Of a stretch of DNA of 64,000 bases, positions 17,491 to 27,091 are shown one piece after another. How positions within the stretch are numbered: the stretch's first letter is position 1; each line of letters opens with the position of its first letter. This stretch comes from JAQVSH01 sp964349835 (lineage in GTDB: Bacteria > Bacteroidota > Bacteroidia > Bacteroidales > UBA4181): NCBI GenBank assembly GCA_964349835.1, contig CAYGID010000001.1:89028-153027 (forward strand), given 5' to 3'. The translations under genes and the position numbers were made by a program. The notes beneath the pieces were generated by a model that had not been told where the DNA came from, ran no database searches, and saw only the letters and a program-made list of their open reading frames with translations.

Positions 17491-18315
17491 TTAATAAACA
17501 AAGATACGCAAATAGAGATAAACGATGGGCGAGGCAAGAAGAACCGAATCGAATCGGTCGAGCAACCCTCCGTGGCCGGGAAGCATAGTGCCCGAATCTT
17601 TGATGTTGAGGCTCCTTTTTAACATCGATTCATTCAGGTCGCCGTAAACCCCGAAGATTGAGATGATGACCGCCATCGCCACCCAGTCGGCAGGCCTGAG
17701 GATTGGGAAGCTAAGCGAAAGAATAAAGGCCACCGTTAACGAAAGGAGGGCGCCGCCGGCAACCCCTTCCCACGATTTCTTAGGGGAGATCCGCTTAAAG
17801 AGCCGGTGTTTCCCAAAACGGCGTCCTGCCAGGTAAGCACCCGAATCATTGGCCCAAAGCAGGAAAAAGAAGCCCAGCAGCACCTCAGGAGTAAAAAAGA
17901 TTTCGCCCTCCTTATGTAAAAAAATGAAGTAGTTGAAGAGCGAAAAGGGGAGTGCAATGTACAAGACTCCGAGAATAGAGACCGCAATGTTGTCGAAGGG
18001 GCGCAGATTACCCTTATAGAGCTCAGAAATAAAGGTCATTACCAGAATAGGTATCAGGATCAAGAAGATATCCTCATCGACAACGGCTTGGGCGTGAAAA
18101 AAAGAGATGACAAAGAGGAGTACCCCCGTGAGAGTACCCAGATGCCTTTGGGCAAGAAGACGTCGCTTAATAACAATCCGGTAGAATTCGTAGATGGTGC
18201 CCCCGGTAATGAAAGCAAAGAGCGACAAGAAGGTGAGGGGGTGTACCCATATCCCGGCTACAAGCAAAGCAACGAATAACGCCCCTGTGATGGATCGTTT
18301 CAGTAGTTCGTTCAC
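17491..18315 (-). CDS. cdsA: Phosphatidate cytidylyltransferase (CDP-diacylglycerol synthase)
   Basis: CdsA makes CDP-diacylglycerol from phosphatidic acid and CTP, the precursor of phosphatidylserine and thus of the downstream Psd. The 274-residue protein is hydrophobic with about seven to eight membrane segments and carries the family signature near the C-terminus: GDLNESMLKRSLNIKDSG followed by PGHGGLLDRFDS. Length fits the family. It sits 12 bases after ftsH and 18 before psd. Confidence 0.95.
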   Translation of the reverse strand: MNELLKRSITGALFVALLVAGIWVHPLTFLSLFAFITGGTIYEFYRIVIKRRLLAQRHLGTLTGVLLFVISFFHAQAVVDEDIFLILIPILVMTFISELYKGNLRPFDNIAVSILGVLYIALPFSLFNYFIFLHKEGEIFFTPEVLLGFFFLLWANDSGAYLAGRRFGKHRLFKRISPKKSWEGVAGGALLSLTVAFILSLSFPILRPADWVAMAVIISIFGVYGDLNESMLKRSLNIKDSGTMLPGHGGLLDRFDSVLLASPIVYLYLRIFVY

Positions 18316-18327
18316 GATTCAACAGTT

Positions 18328-20478
18328 TCAAGAAAATGTTCGTTCTCCGTTTTCGGCTTTTTCGGTTCCGCCGCTCTCTACGGTAGTCTCGTTGTCGCGC
18401 AACTCGCCCGAAGCGTTTTCGGATTCAGGAATTGGGGAGTCGCCGTCATGCTCTTCGGGCAAAGCAGAACTTTCGGCCTCGGCTTCGGCAATGATCTGAC
18501 CCGAAATGGGCAAATCCTCGCTTTTCCACTGACGTTCGCCAAAAATATGTTCAAGGTCTTCTCGGAAAATCACCTCCGACTCTAAAAGGCGGTTGGCCAG
18601 CTTCTCGAACCCCTCGCGGTGGTCGGTTAAAACCTGCTTTGCTCTCTGGTAAGCCTCAGAAATAATTTCGGCTGTCTCCCTGTCTATAATCTCTGCTGTC
18701 TTTTCGCTATAAGGCTTCTGAAACGAGAATTCGGCCGAATTAGAGGAGTCGAAAAAACTCTTGTTCCTTAGCTCTTTTCCCATACCGTAGTAGGCCACCA
18801 TGGCAAAGGCCTGTTTGGTAACCCGCTCCAGGTCGTTCAACGCCCCGGTAGAGACCGTACCGAACACCAACTCCTCGGCCGCACGCCCCCCGAGAACAGC
18901 ACACATCTCGTCGAGAATCTGTTCGACCGTGGTAATCTGCCGTTCGTCGGGCAGGTACCAGGCGGCTCCCAAAGCTCGCCCGCGCGGGATAATGGTTACC
19001 TTAATAAGCGGACTGGCATGTTCGAGCATCCAGCTCACAGTTGCGTGACCCGCTTCGTGAAACGCAATCGTTTTCTTTTCGCGGGGAGAGATCATCTTGT
19101 TCCGCTTTTCGAGCCCGCCCACGATACGATCAACAGCGTCGAGGAAATCCTGCTTTTCGACCACCTTCTTCCCCTTTCTTGCAGCAATAAGCGCCGCCTC
19201 ATTGCACACGTTGGCAATATCGGCTCCCGAAAAGCCGGGCGTCTGTTTGGCCAGGAATTCCACATCGAGGCCCTTTTCAATCTTTATGGGGCGCAAATGC
19301 ACCTGAAAAATGGCACGGCGCTCGTTCAAATCTGGCAGCTCTACCAAAATCTGCCGGTCGAAACGGCCGGCTCTCAGCAGAGCCCTGTCGAGAATATCGG
19401 CTCTGTTGGTGGCAGCAAGGATAATGATTCCGGTGTTGGGCGAGAAGCCGTCCATTTCGGTAAGCAGCTGATTGAGCGTATTTTCTCTTTCATCGTTCGA
19501 ACCCATGTTGGGGTTCTTTCCTCTGGCACGCCCAATGGCATCTATCTCATCGATAAAAATGATGCAGGGGGCCTTCTCCTTGGCCTGCTTAAAGAGGTCT
19601 CTCACCCGAGAAGCGCCTACCCCCACAAACATCTCCACAAAATCGGAACCCGAGATGGAGAAGAAGGGCACATTGGCCTCTCCGGCAACCGCTTTGGCGA
19701 TGAGGGTTTTACCAGTTCCCGGAGGGCCTACCAGCAGAGCGCCCTTGGGTATCTTTCCCCCCAGTTCGGTATACTTTTGGGGATGCTTTAAAAACTCCAC
19801 AATCTCGCTGATTTCGACCTTTGCCTCTTCTAAACCGGCCACATCCTTAAAGGTGGTGCGGACGGCCGTTTCGCGGTCGAAAATTTGCGCGCGCGATTTG
19901 CCCACGTTGAAGATACCACCGCCGGAACCACCGCCCGAACCCATACGGCGAAAGAAAAAGACCCAGAATACCACAATCAGAATGACAGGAAGCCACAGAA
20001 CGGCATCGGTCCAGAAATTCTTTCGGGGTTCGTAGGTAATAGAGACCCTGTCGGCGTCGCCAATTTCGACCTGCGCTTCGGTCATATTTTTTTCGAAGGT
20101 TTCAACCGAACCAATCGCAAAGCGGAAATGGGGTCCCTTTTGGGGAATCGACATCATCCCGTTGTCGAGATACTTTTTGTAGTATTCGCCTTTAAGCCGC
20201 TCTTGCCTGATAAAGACCTCTACATCGGCATTGTTCACCACAACCACCTTTTCCACGTCGCCTTTCAGCAACATCTCCTGGCGAAAGGTTTTCCAGTCGG
20301 TTTCCTGTGGAGAATCACCGTAATTGAAAAACTGCATGGCCACAATCACGAAAAAGACCAGCATATAGACCCAGTAAATATTGAATTTGGGCCTTATCGG
20401 GCCGGGCAGTCCGGGCTTCTTTCCGTCGGACGAGGGCTTCGCCTGTGGTTTTTGGTCTGTTTCCATAGAGTTATTCAA
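18328..20478 (-). CDS. ftsH: ATP-dependent zinc metalloprotease FtsH
   Basis: FtsH is a membrane-anchored AAA+ protease that degrades membrane and short-lived cytosolic proteins. The 716-residue chain has two membrane helices (about residues 32-50 and 160-178) around a periplasmic domain, Walker A GPPGTGKT, Walker B IIFIDEIDAIG, the second region of homology (ATNRADILDRALLRAGRFDR), and the zinc site HEAGH. A GSGGGSGGGIFN glycine linker precedes the ATPase domain. The C-terminal tail is acidic and low in complexity (ESSALPEEHDGDSPIPES). It overlaps the end of rsfS by 8 bases, so translation may be coupled. Confidence 0.97.
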   Translation of the reverse strand: MNNSMETDQKPQAKPSSDGKKPGLPGPIRPKFNIYWVYMLVFFVIVAMQFFNYGDSPQETDWKTFRQEMLLKGDVEKVVVVNNADVEVFIRQERLKGEYYKKYLDNGMMSIPQKGPHFRFAIGSVETFEKNMTEAQVEIGDADRVSITYEPRKNFWTDAVLWLPVILIVVFWVFFFRRMGSGGGSGGGIFNVGKSRAQIFDRETAVRTTFKDVAGLEEAKVEISEIVEFLKHPQKYTELGGKIPKGALLVGPPGTGKTLIAKAVAGEANVPFFSISGSDFVEMFVGVGASRVRDLFKQAKEKAPCIIFIDEIDAIGRARGKNPNMGSNDERENTLNQLLTEMDGFSPNTGIIILAATNRADILDRALLRAGRFDRQILVELPDLNERRAIFQVHLRPIKIEKGLDVEFLAKQTPGFSGADIANVCNEAALIAARKGKKVVEKQDFLDAVDRIVGGLEKRNKMISPREKKTIAFHEAGHATVSWMLEHASPLIKVTIIPRGRALGAAWYLPDERQITTVEQILDEMCAVLGGRAAEELVFGTVSTGALNDLERVTKQAFAMVAYYGMGKELRNKSFFDSSNSAEFSFQKPYSEKTAEIIDRETAEIISEAYQRAKQVLTDHREGFEKLANRLLESEVIFREDLEHIFGERQWKSEDLPISGQIIAEAEAESSALPEEHDGDSPIPESENASGELRDNETTVESGGTEKAENGERTFS

Positions 20479-20884
20479 GAAGTTTCTTTTTTTTGGAAGG
20501 CAGCGGCATATTACCGGCCTCGGCGTAGTTAATCAACACTCCGTCGGCCCACAAGTCTTCCAGCTTGTAATAGTCGCGGTACTCCTTCAGAAAGATGTGT
20601 ACCACCACATTCTCAAAAACCAGAAGCACCCACTGGCTATTTTCGAAACCCTGCCGGCGAAGGATCTTCAGATCGAGCTTTCGCGCAACCTGTTCCTCAA
20701 CAAAGTTAGCAATGGCTCCCACCTGCGGCACTGAATCGCCGTGACAGATTACAAAGTAGTCGGCAATGGCGTGGCCAAGGTGCGACAAATCTATGCTGAT
20801 CAAATCTCTTCCCTGCTTCTCATCTATAGCATCCAGGATAACCTGGAGCAGGGGTTCTGTTTCGCGAAGCTTGTTTTTATTCAT
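20471..20884 (-). CDS. rsfS: Ribosome silencing factor
   Basis: RsfS binds L14 on the 50S subunit and blocks subunit joining under nutrient limitation. The 137-residue DUF143 protein shows AIDEKQGRDLISIDLSHLG, the ADYFVICHGDS segment, and the WVLLVFENVVVHIFL and YYKLEDLWAD segments of the family. The ATG at 20884 (MNKNKLRE) was preferred to one at 20920 because it matches family length; both lie downstream of the promoter. The lysine-rich C-terminus (KKKKLLE) overlaps the ftsH start. Confidence 0.93.
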   Translation of the reverse strand: MNKNKLRETEPLLQVILDAIDEKQGRDLISIDLSHLGHAIADYFVICHGDSVPQVGAIANFVEEQVARKLDLKILRRQGFENSQWVLLVFENVVVHIFLKEYRDYYKLEDLWADGVLINYAEAGNMPLPSKKKKLLE

Positions 20885-20949
20885 CAAAAGGTTGTTATGC
20901 CAACGGCGGTACCCGAACAAACCCTATTTTTGCAGAGCTATTCGACCCG

Positions 20950-20980
20950 CAAAGGTAATATAAACCTGTAACTTGTCAAA
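20950..20980 (-). promoter_or_regulatory. Promoter of the rsfS-ftsH-cdsA-psd operon
   Basis: On the minus strand TTTG (20977-20980) is followed after exactly 19 bases by TACCTTTG (20950-20957), an ideal match to the Bacteroidota -33/-7 pattern. Transcription should begin around 20943, giving a leader of about 60 bases to the chosen rsfS start. Confidence 0.8.
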
Positions 20981-21031
20981 CCTCAAGCGCTACCACACTA
21001 CCAACAATAGAGGAAAACTTTTTGTTCAATC

Positions 21032-21763
21032 ATGACAGCTATCATCCATCTTCCCGAAGTGGGTTCAACCAACACCTACACCACCGACCTGCTGGCAACA
21101 CAATGGCCCGAAGAGGGTACCGTTTTCTGGACTTCCTGCCAAAGGGCCGGTCGGGGGCAGGGAAGCAACGTCTGGGAGAGCGAACCGGGCATGAATCTCT
21201 GTTTTTCGATAGTTCTTTACCCCCATTTTATGCCGGTAGCCAAACAGTTCCGCCTGTCGAAATTGCTGGGGGTAGCCCTTGTCGATTTTGCTGATGCATT
21301 GGGTGTAAAGGAGGCATCGGTAAAATGGCCCAACGATCTCTATGCAGGCCAACGCAAACTGGGTGGAATTTTGGTTGAAACGGCGGTCACCGGAAGTACC
21401 ATGAAATATGCGGTGGCAGGCGTGGGAATTAATGTAAATCAAACCGCTTTCAGCTCGGCCCTGCCCAACCCGGTTTCGCTCGTTGAGGTGGCCGGAGGCC
21501 CCTTCGAGCCCGCGGCGCTCATGCCGCAGTTGGCCCGCTCTATACTGCAACGTTATGAGCAGGCCCGTAACGGACAATTCGCAGAGATAGACCATGATTA
21601 CCACGCCCGACTCTATCGGAAGGGGGTGCTTTCGACCTATGCAGATGCCACTGGAGAGTTTGCCGGAACCATAGATAGAGTGGGCGAAGAGGGGCGGCTA
21701 TATATTACAGGAGCAGGGGGAAAAGAACGAAAATACTGGTTAAAAGAGGTGGTTTTTATGTGA
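21032..21763 (+). CDS. birA: Biotin--[acetyl-CoA-carboxylase] ligase
   Basis: This enzyme attaches biotin to a lysine of the acetyl-CoA carboxylase carrier protein through biotinyl-AMP. The 243-residue chain starts directly with the catalytic domain (STNTYTTDLL), has the adenylate-binding GRGQGSNVW, the KWPNDLY segment and GGILVET. It has no N-terminal helix-turn-helix, so unlike E. coli BirA it should not act as a repressor. It overlaps by 4 bases a possible upstream extension of parE but not the parE start chosen here. Confidence 0.94.
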   Translation: MTAIIHLPEVGSTNTYTTDLLATQWPEEGTVFWTSCQRAGRGQGSNVWESEPGMNLCFSIVLYPHFMPVAKQFRLSKLLGVALVDFADALGVKEASVKWPNDLYAGQRKLGGILVETAVTGSTMKYAVAGVGINVNQTAFSSALPNPVSLVEVAGGPFEPAALMPQLARSILQRYEQARNGQFAEIDHDYHARLYRKGVLSTYADATGEFAGTIDRVGEEGRLYITGAGGKERKYWLKEVVFM

Positions 21764-21783
21764 CCCTCCCCATTTGTTTTCCG

Positions 21784-21791
21784 TATATTTG
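21784..21791 (+). promoter_or_regulatory. -7 box upstream of parE
   Basis: TATATTTG fits TAnnTTTG and lies 25 bases before the parE ATG. No convincing TTTG is found about 19 bases upstream. It supports the start at 21817 because an upstream ATG at 21760 would precede the transcript. Confidence 0.45.
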
Positions 21792-21816
21792 TCAGCAAAA
21801 ATTCCGAGAAACAGGT

Positions 21817-23673
21817 ATGGTTGCAGAGTACAAAGATGAAGACATCAGAACACTGGCTTGGCAGGAGCATATCCGCCGCCGTCCCGGGATGTACATTGGG
21901 AAGTTGGGCGACGGCACTTCGCCCGACGACGGGGTCTATGTCCTCATCAAGGAGGTGCTCGACAACTCTATCGATGAGCACATGATGGGATTTGGAAAGG
22001 AGATCCAAATTACCATCGACAACCGCAAAGTCCATGTGCGCGATTTCGGGCGGGGTATCCCGTTGGGCAAGGTGCTCGATGTGGCCTCTAAGATGAACAC
22101 CGGCGCCAAATACGACTCAAAAGCATTCAAAAAATCGGTAGGCCTTAACGGCGTAGGTATCAAGGCAGTGAATGCCCTTTCGTCGGAGTTTTGCATTCAG
22201 TCGTTCCGCGACGGACGCGCAAAAAAGATCTCCTTTTCGGAAGGTGTGGTGGTTGTCGAATCGCCCGAGCAGGATTCGCCCGAACCCAACGGAACGCTCA
22301 CCTCATGGGTGGCCGACGAGTCGCTCTTCGGGAATTACGAATTTAACCGCGAGTATCTGGAAACGATGGTCAGAAACTATGTGTTTCTGAACTCCAGTCT
22401 CATCATCCGGCTCAACGGAATCCGCTTTTTTTCGAAGAATGGTCTGCTCGACCTGCTGAACGAAAATATGAGCACCCCGGGGATCTACCCTCCCATCCAC
22501 CTCAAGGAGGAGGATATAGAGATTGCCCTCTGCCACGGCAACCAGTACGGTGAGGAGTATTACAGTTTCGTAAACGGACAGTTCACCACCCAGGGGGGAA
22601 CTCACCTGGCCGCTTTCAGAGAGGCCTATGTGAAGACCATCCGCGATTTTTACAAAAAAGATTTCGAGGCAACCGATATCCGGGCATCTATTGTTGCAGC
22701 AGTGAGCGTGAAGATTGAGGAACCGGTCTTCGAATCGCAAACCAAAACCAAACTGGGTTCAAAAGATATGGGGCCTCAGGGCCCATCCGTCAGTAAGTTT
22801 ATTCTCGACTTTCTGAAGAAAGAGCTCGACAACTATCTGCACCGAAACTCCGATACAGCAGAGCTTCTGCTGCGTAAGATTGTGGAGTCGGAGAAGGAGC
22901 GGAAGGCTATGGCTGGTATCAGGAAGCTGGCAAAGGAGCGAGCCAAAAAGGTGAGTCTCCACAATAGCAAACTGCGCGACTGCCGACTCCATCTGGGCGA
23001 TAAGCACGAGAGGAACGAGGATAGTTCTATTTTTATTACCGAGGGCGACTCGGCCAGCGGATCGATTACCAAAAGCCGCGACGTAAATACCCAGGCGGTG
23101 TTCAGCCTGAAGGGCAAGCCCCTGAACTCTTACGGGCTTACCAAGAAGGTGGTATACGAAAACGAAGAGTTCAATCTGTTGCAGGCCGCCCTGAATATCG
23201 AGGAGGGAATAGATAACCTGCGATACAACAAGGTGATTATTGCCACCGACGCCGACGACGACGGAATGCATATCAGACTTCTGATACTCACGTTTTTCCT
23301 GCAATTTTTTCCCGACCTGATTAAAAACGGGCATCTCCATATTCTGCAGACCCCCCTTTTCAGGGTGCGCAACAAGAAAAAGACCCTATATTGCTATTCC
23401 GACATCGAACGGGCCGACGCCTGTCGGGAGCTGGGACCAAACCCCGAAATCACCCGCTTTAAAGGGCTAGGCGAAATTTCGCCCGATGAGTTTGTACACT
23501 TCATCGGACCCGGCATTCGCCTGGAACGGGTTAAGTTGCGCAAGTCCGACAATATCAAAAATATGTTGGAGTTTTACATGGGTAAGAATACGCCCGACCG
23601 ACAGAATTTCATCATCGAGAAGTTGCGCTTCGACGAAGACCCGGTGCCCGAAACTGCCGAAGTAGCCGTATAA
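21817..23673 (+). CDS. parE: DNA topoisomerase IV subunit B
   Basis: ParE is the ATPase subunit of topoisomerase IV, which decatenates daughter chromosomes. The 618-residue chain starts with a GHKL ATPase domain (HIRRRPGMYIGKLGDG, LDNSIDEHMMGFG, GRGIPLGK, SVGLNGVGIKAVNALS), followed by the transducer domain and the Toprim domain (ITEGDSASGSI and ATDADDDGMHIRLL). The ATG at 21817 (MVAEYKDED) was chosen for homology and because of the -7 box upstream. It resembles Bacteroidetes ParE and not GyrB, and parC follows after 25 bases, so subunits are made together. Confidence 0.95.
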   Translation: MVAEYKDEDIRTLAWQEHIRRRPGMYIGKLGDGTSPDDGVYVLIKEVLDNSIDEHMMGFGKEIQITIDNRKVHVRDFGRGIPLGKVLDVASKMNTGAKYDSKAFKKSVGLNGVGIKAVNALSSEFCIQSFRDGRAKKISFSEGVVVVESPEQDSPEPNGTLTSWVADESLFGNYEFNREYLETMVRNYVFLNSSLIIRLNGIRFFSKNGLLDLLNENMSTPGIYPPIHLKEEDIEIALCHGNQYGEEYYSFVNGQFTTQGGTHLAAFREAYVKTIRDFYKKDFEATDIRASIVAAVSVKIEEPVFESQTKTKLGSKDMGPQGPSVSKFILDFLKKELDNYLHRNSDTAELLLRKIVESEKERKAMAGIRKLAKERAKKVSLHNSKLRDCRLHLGDKHERNEDSSIFITEGDSASGSITKSRDVNTQAVFSLKGKPLNSYGLTKKVVYENEEFNLLQAALNIEEGIDNLRYNKVIIATDADDDGMHIRLLILTFFLQFFPDLIKNGHLHILQTPLFRVRNKKKTLYCYSDIERADACRELGPNPEITRFKGLGEISPDEFVHFIGPGIRLERVKLRKSDNIKNMLEFYMGKNTPDRQNFIIEKLRFDEDPVPETAEVAV

Positions 23674-23698
23674 ATCTTTAAGGAACTGAACCGGTACC

Positions 23699-26521
23699 AT
23701 GCAAGATGATTTGACACGCGATACCACGGGCCCTGAGGGTCACGGCAGTTCCGCCCCCCACGAGGAGGGCGGAGCGCTTCACGAGGATACACCCAAGATG
23801 AATACCCTTTCGGGCATGTTCGAGGATTGGTTTCTCGACTACGCATCGTATGTTATTCTCGAAAGGGCCGTTCCCCACATCGACGACGGCCTGAAACCGG
23901 TACAGCGGCGCATCCTGCACTCCATGAAGAGAATGGACGACGGCCGATTTAACAAGGTGGCCAATATTATTGGACATACCATGCAGTTTCACCCCCACGG
24001 CGACGCCTCCATTGGAGATGCCCTTGTCAATATGGGGCAAAAGGAGTTGCTGGTTGAAACCCAGGGGAACTGGGGCAATATCCTTACCGGCGACGGAGCC
24101 GCCGCACCCCGGTATATTGAAGCCCGCCTCTCGAAGTTTGCCCACGATGTGCTCTTTAACCCCAAAACCACCCCGTGGAAATTATCTTACGACGGACGCA
24201 ATAAAGAGCCCATCACCCTTCCTGTAAAATTTCCCCTTCTGCTGCAACAGGGTGTAGAGGGGATTGCCGTAGGGTTGGCCTCGAAGATCCTGCCTCACAA
24301 CTTTCTGGAACTGATTGATGCCTCCATTGCGCACCTACGGGGCGAACCGTTCGAACTCTATCCCGATTTTCCAACGGGTGGATATATCGATGTATCGCGG
24401 TACAACGAAGGAATCCGCGGCGGAGTGGTGAGAATCAGAGCAAAAATTGTAAAGATCGACAGTAAGATTTTGGCGATCAAGGAGGTTCCTTTCGGTCGAA
24501 CTACCTCTTCGCTCATCGACTCCATTCTGAAGGCCAATGAGAAGGGGAAAATCAAAATCCGGAAGATCGACGACAACACCGCCGCCGAGGCCGAGATTCT
24601 TGTACATCTTGCTCCGGGAATCTCGCCCGACAAAACTATCGACGCCCTCTATGCCTTCACCGATTGCGAGATCCCTATTTCGCCCAACTCCTGTGTAATC
24701 GACGACCACCAACCCCGGTTCCTGGCCGTATCCGATATCCTGAAAATCTCGACCTCCCGTACGGTGAACCTTCTCCGCCAGGAGCTGGAGATCAGGATGG
24801 GCGAACTCGAAGAGGATTGGCACTTCTCCTCGCTCGAAAAGATCTTCTTTGAACAGAAAATCTACCGTGAGCTCGAAAAAGATCTGGCATCCTGGGACGC
24901 ACAGATCGATTCGATTGACAGAGCCTTTATCCCCTTTCGCAAATTGTTTAAGCGAGAGATTCACCGCAACGACCTGTTACGGCTTACTGAAAAACCGGTG
25001 CGCCGCATCTCGAAATTCGACCTGAAAAAAGCCGAAGAGCATATCTTGGGCATCGAGGCAGAGATGGCCCAGGTTCTCCACAATCTGGCTCACCTCACCG
25101 ATTACGCTATAGCTTATTTTGCCGCGATTCGCGAAAAACATGGGAAGGGGCGCGAACGCAGAACCGAGATACGCAGCTTCGACAACATCGAGGCCTCCAG
25201 AGTGGTGATTGCCAACGAAAAGCTCTACGTGAACCGCGAAGAGGGGATGATTGGCACCTCCTTGAAGAAGGATGAATTTCTCTGCGACTGCTCCGACATG
25301 GACGACGTCATCGTGATTCGAAAAGATGGTTCGTATGTGGTTTCGAAGGTTTCAGAAAAGGCCTTTTTCGGAAAAAATATACAGCATATTAACATTTTCA
25401 AGAAAAACGACAGTCGCACCATTTATAACATTGTTTACCGCGACGGCAAAAACGGAGCCATCTTGATGAAGCGCTGCGCCATTTCGGGCATTACACGCGA
25501 TAAAGAGTACTTCATTACCAAAGGAACACCGGGCACACAGCTTCTCTATTTCAGCGCCAATCCGAACGGAGAAGCGGAGATTCTGAAGGTCTACCTGAAG
25601 CCCCGACCCCGATTGAAAAGCTTGGTCATGGAGCTCGATTTGGGACAACTGGCCATCAAGGGGCGAGATTCGCAGGGCAACATCCTCACCCGTCACGGCA
25701 TCCACAAAATCATGCTTAAGGAGAAGGGATCGTCGACCCTGGGAGGCCAAAAGGTTTGGTTCGACAAAGACATTCACCGATTAAACACCGAAAACCGGGG
25801 CACTCTGATTGGCGAATTCGATACGCACGACAAATTGCTGGTGGTAAACAGTTCGGGAAAATTCAGAACCTGCGGGTACGACACCTCTTACCACTTTGAA
25901 GAGGATCTGTTGCGGCTCGAAAAATTCGACGGTCACAAAGTCTACACCGCAATCTACCTCGACGCAACCGGCCATTACTACCTGAAACGGTTCTGCTTTG
26001 AATCCATTGAGCGGGAGTCGCTCTTTCTTCCCGAAGAGGGGGGGCGGCTCATCTGTCTGAGCACGCATCGCCTACCCCGCTTTCAGGTGACCTATGGAGG
26101 GCATCACGCGGGGCGCCCCCCCGAGATAATCGATGGCGAGAGTTTTGTGGCAATAAAAGGGTTCAAGGCAAAAGGGAAACGACTCTCTTCGTACGAAATT
26201 GCATGTATCGAGGAGAGTGCTCCTGCCGAACCCGATCCCGAACCCGAAAGCACTTCCGAACCCGAAAGCACTAGTGAATACCTGCCTGTTTCGGGGATAG
26301 AACCTGATGTAGAGGCCTTCGAAGAGGAGAGCATCCTAAATGGAGCAGCCGAAATAGTTCCCGCATCGACTGCAGATGTCACATCGGCCACACCGGCCAC
26401 GGAGAGTGCAGCCCTGCCGAAGGCTCCGAAAAACGAAGAACACGAAGAAAAAATCGTCGATCCCTTCCCCGATATCAAAATGGAGGTAATCAGGCCCGGC
26501 GAACAGATGGAACTATTCTAA
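23699..26521 (+). CDS. parC: DNA topoisomerase IV subunit A
   Basis: ParC is the DNA cleavage and rejoining subunit. The 940-residue protein has an acidic, variable N-terminal extension (residues 1 to about 35), then the breakage domain with GLKPVQRRILHSM, the HPHGDASIGDAL region that corresponds to the quinolone-resistance-determining segment, and the active-site Tyr139 in APRYIEAR. A coiled-coil gate and a beta-pinwheel C-terminal domain follow. The last 115 residues or so form an acidic Pro/Glu/Ser/Thr-rich tail that includes a near-duplicated EPESTSEPESTSE motif and ends RPGEQMELF. It is followed 5 bases later by aroK. Confidence 0.95.
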   Translation: MQDDLTRDTTGPEGHGSSAPHEEGGALHEDTPKMNTLSGMFEDWFLDYASYVILERAVPHIDDGLKPVQRRILHSMKRMDDGRFNKVANIIGHTMQFHPHGDASIGDALVNMGQKELLVETQGNWGNILTGDGAAAPRYIEARLSKFAHDVLFNPKTTPWKLSYDGRNKEPITLPVKFPLLLQQGVEGIAVGLASKILPHNFLELIDASIAHLRGEPFELYPDFPTGGYIDVSRYNEGIRGGVVRIRAKIVKIDSKILAIKEVPFGRTTSSLIDSILKANEKGKIKIRKIDDNTAAEAEILVHLAPGISPDKTIDALYAFTDCEIPISPNSCVIDDHQPRFLAVSDILKISTSRTVNLLRQELEIRMGELEEDWHFSSLEKIFFEQKIYRELEKDLASWDAQIDSIDRAFIPFRKLFKREIHRNDLLRLTEKPVRRISKFDLKKAEEHILGIEAEMAQVLHNLAHLTDYAIAYFAAIREKHGKGRERRTEIRSFDNIEASRVVIANEKLYVNREEGMIGTSLKKDEFLCDCSDMDDVIVIRKDGSYVVSKVSEKAFFGKNIQHINIFKKNDSRTIYNIVYRDGKNGAILMKRCAISGITRDKEYFITKGTPGTQLLYFSANPNGEAEILKVYLKPRPRLKSLVMELDLGQLAIKGRDSQGNILTRHGIHKIMLKEKGSSTLGGQKVWFDKDIHRLNTENRGTLIGEFDTHDKLLVVNSSGKFRTCGYDTSYHFEEDLLRLEKFDGHKVYTAIYLDATGHYYLKRFCFESIERESLFLPEEGGRLICLSTHRLPRFQVTYGGHHAGRPPEIIDGESFVAIKGFKAKGKRLSSYEIACIEESAPAEPDPEPESTSEPESTSEYLPVSGIEPDVEAFEEESILNGAAEIVPASTADVTSATPATESAALPKAPKNEEHEEKIVDPFPDIKMEVIRPGEQMELF

Positions 26522-26526
26522 ACACC

Positions 26527-27039
26527 ATGCGCATATTTTTAGTCGGTTTTATGGGGTCGGGCAAGACCAAAATCGGGAAGTTGATGGCTCAGCATCTGGG
26601 ATACTCCTTCGTCGACATGGATCAGCAGTTAGAGGCCCGTTTCGGCATGTCGGTTTCTCGCATCTTTTCGGAACTGGGCGAAGCTACTTTTCGTGCCGCC
26701 GAAAGGGAATGGATCGACAATCTGGCACAATCCGAACAGCTGATTATTGCCACCGGAGGGGGAACTCCCTGCCAGGCAAACAATATGAGCCGCATGATGG
26801 AGTTGGGCAAAACTGTATACCTGAAGGTTTCTGAGATAGCTCTTTATACACGCCTTTCGGAGCCCAGACGGAAGGCAAAACGGCCACTGCTTGCAGAGTT
26901 GAGCGATGAGGAACTGAAGGCGTATATATATAAAACCATTGCGGCCAGGGAGCCCTTTTACCAACAGGCACACATTGAGGTAAACGGGTCGCTTCCCGCC
27001 GAAGAGGTTGTTTCCGACATCATGCGGAAGCTCTTTTAA
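26527..27039 (+). CDS. aroK: Shikimate kinase
   Basis: AroK phosphorylates shikimate with ATP. The 170-residue protein has Walker A GFMGSGKTKIG (residues 6-16), the shikimate-binding DMDQQLE, FRAAEREW, the GGG motif (IATGGGTPC), and the lid region around RPLLAE. Length fits the family. It is the last gene of the birA-parE-parC run and converges on the DUF3108 gene with a 52-base gap. Confidence 0.95.
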   Translation: MRIFLVGFMGSGKTKIGKLMAQHLGYSFVDMDQQLEARFGMSVSRIFSELGEATFRAAEREWIDNLAQSEQLIIATGGGTPCQANNMSRMMELGKTVYLKVSEIALYTRLSEPRRKAKRPLLAELSDEELKAYIYKTIAAREPFYQQAHIEVNGSLPAEEVVSDIMRKLF

Positions 27040-27091
27040 GGGTATTCCTACTTCTTACCAGAGAAATACTTACTTCATACTTGAGCTATGC

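Noticed and set aside
21760..21816. An upstream ATG for parE overlapping birA.
   Set aside because: The 19 extra residues have no similarity to ParE and a -7 box lies between the two possible starts.
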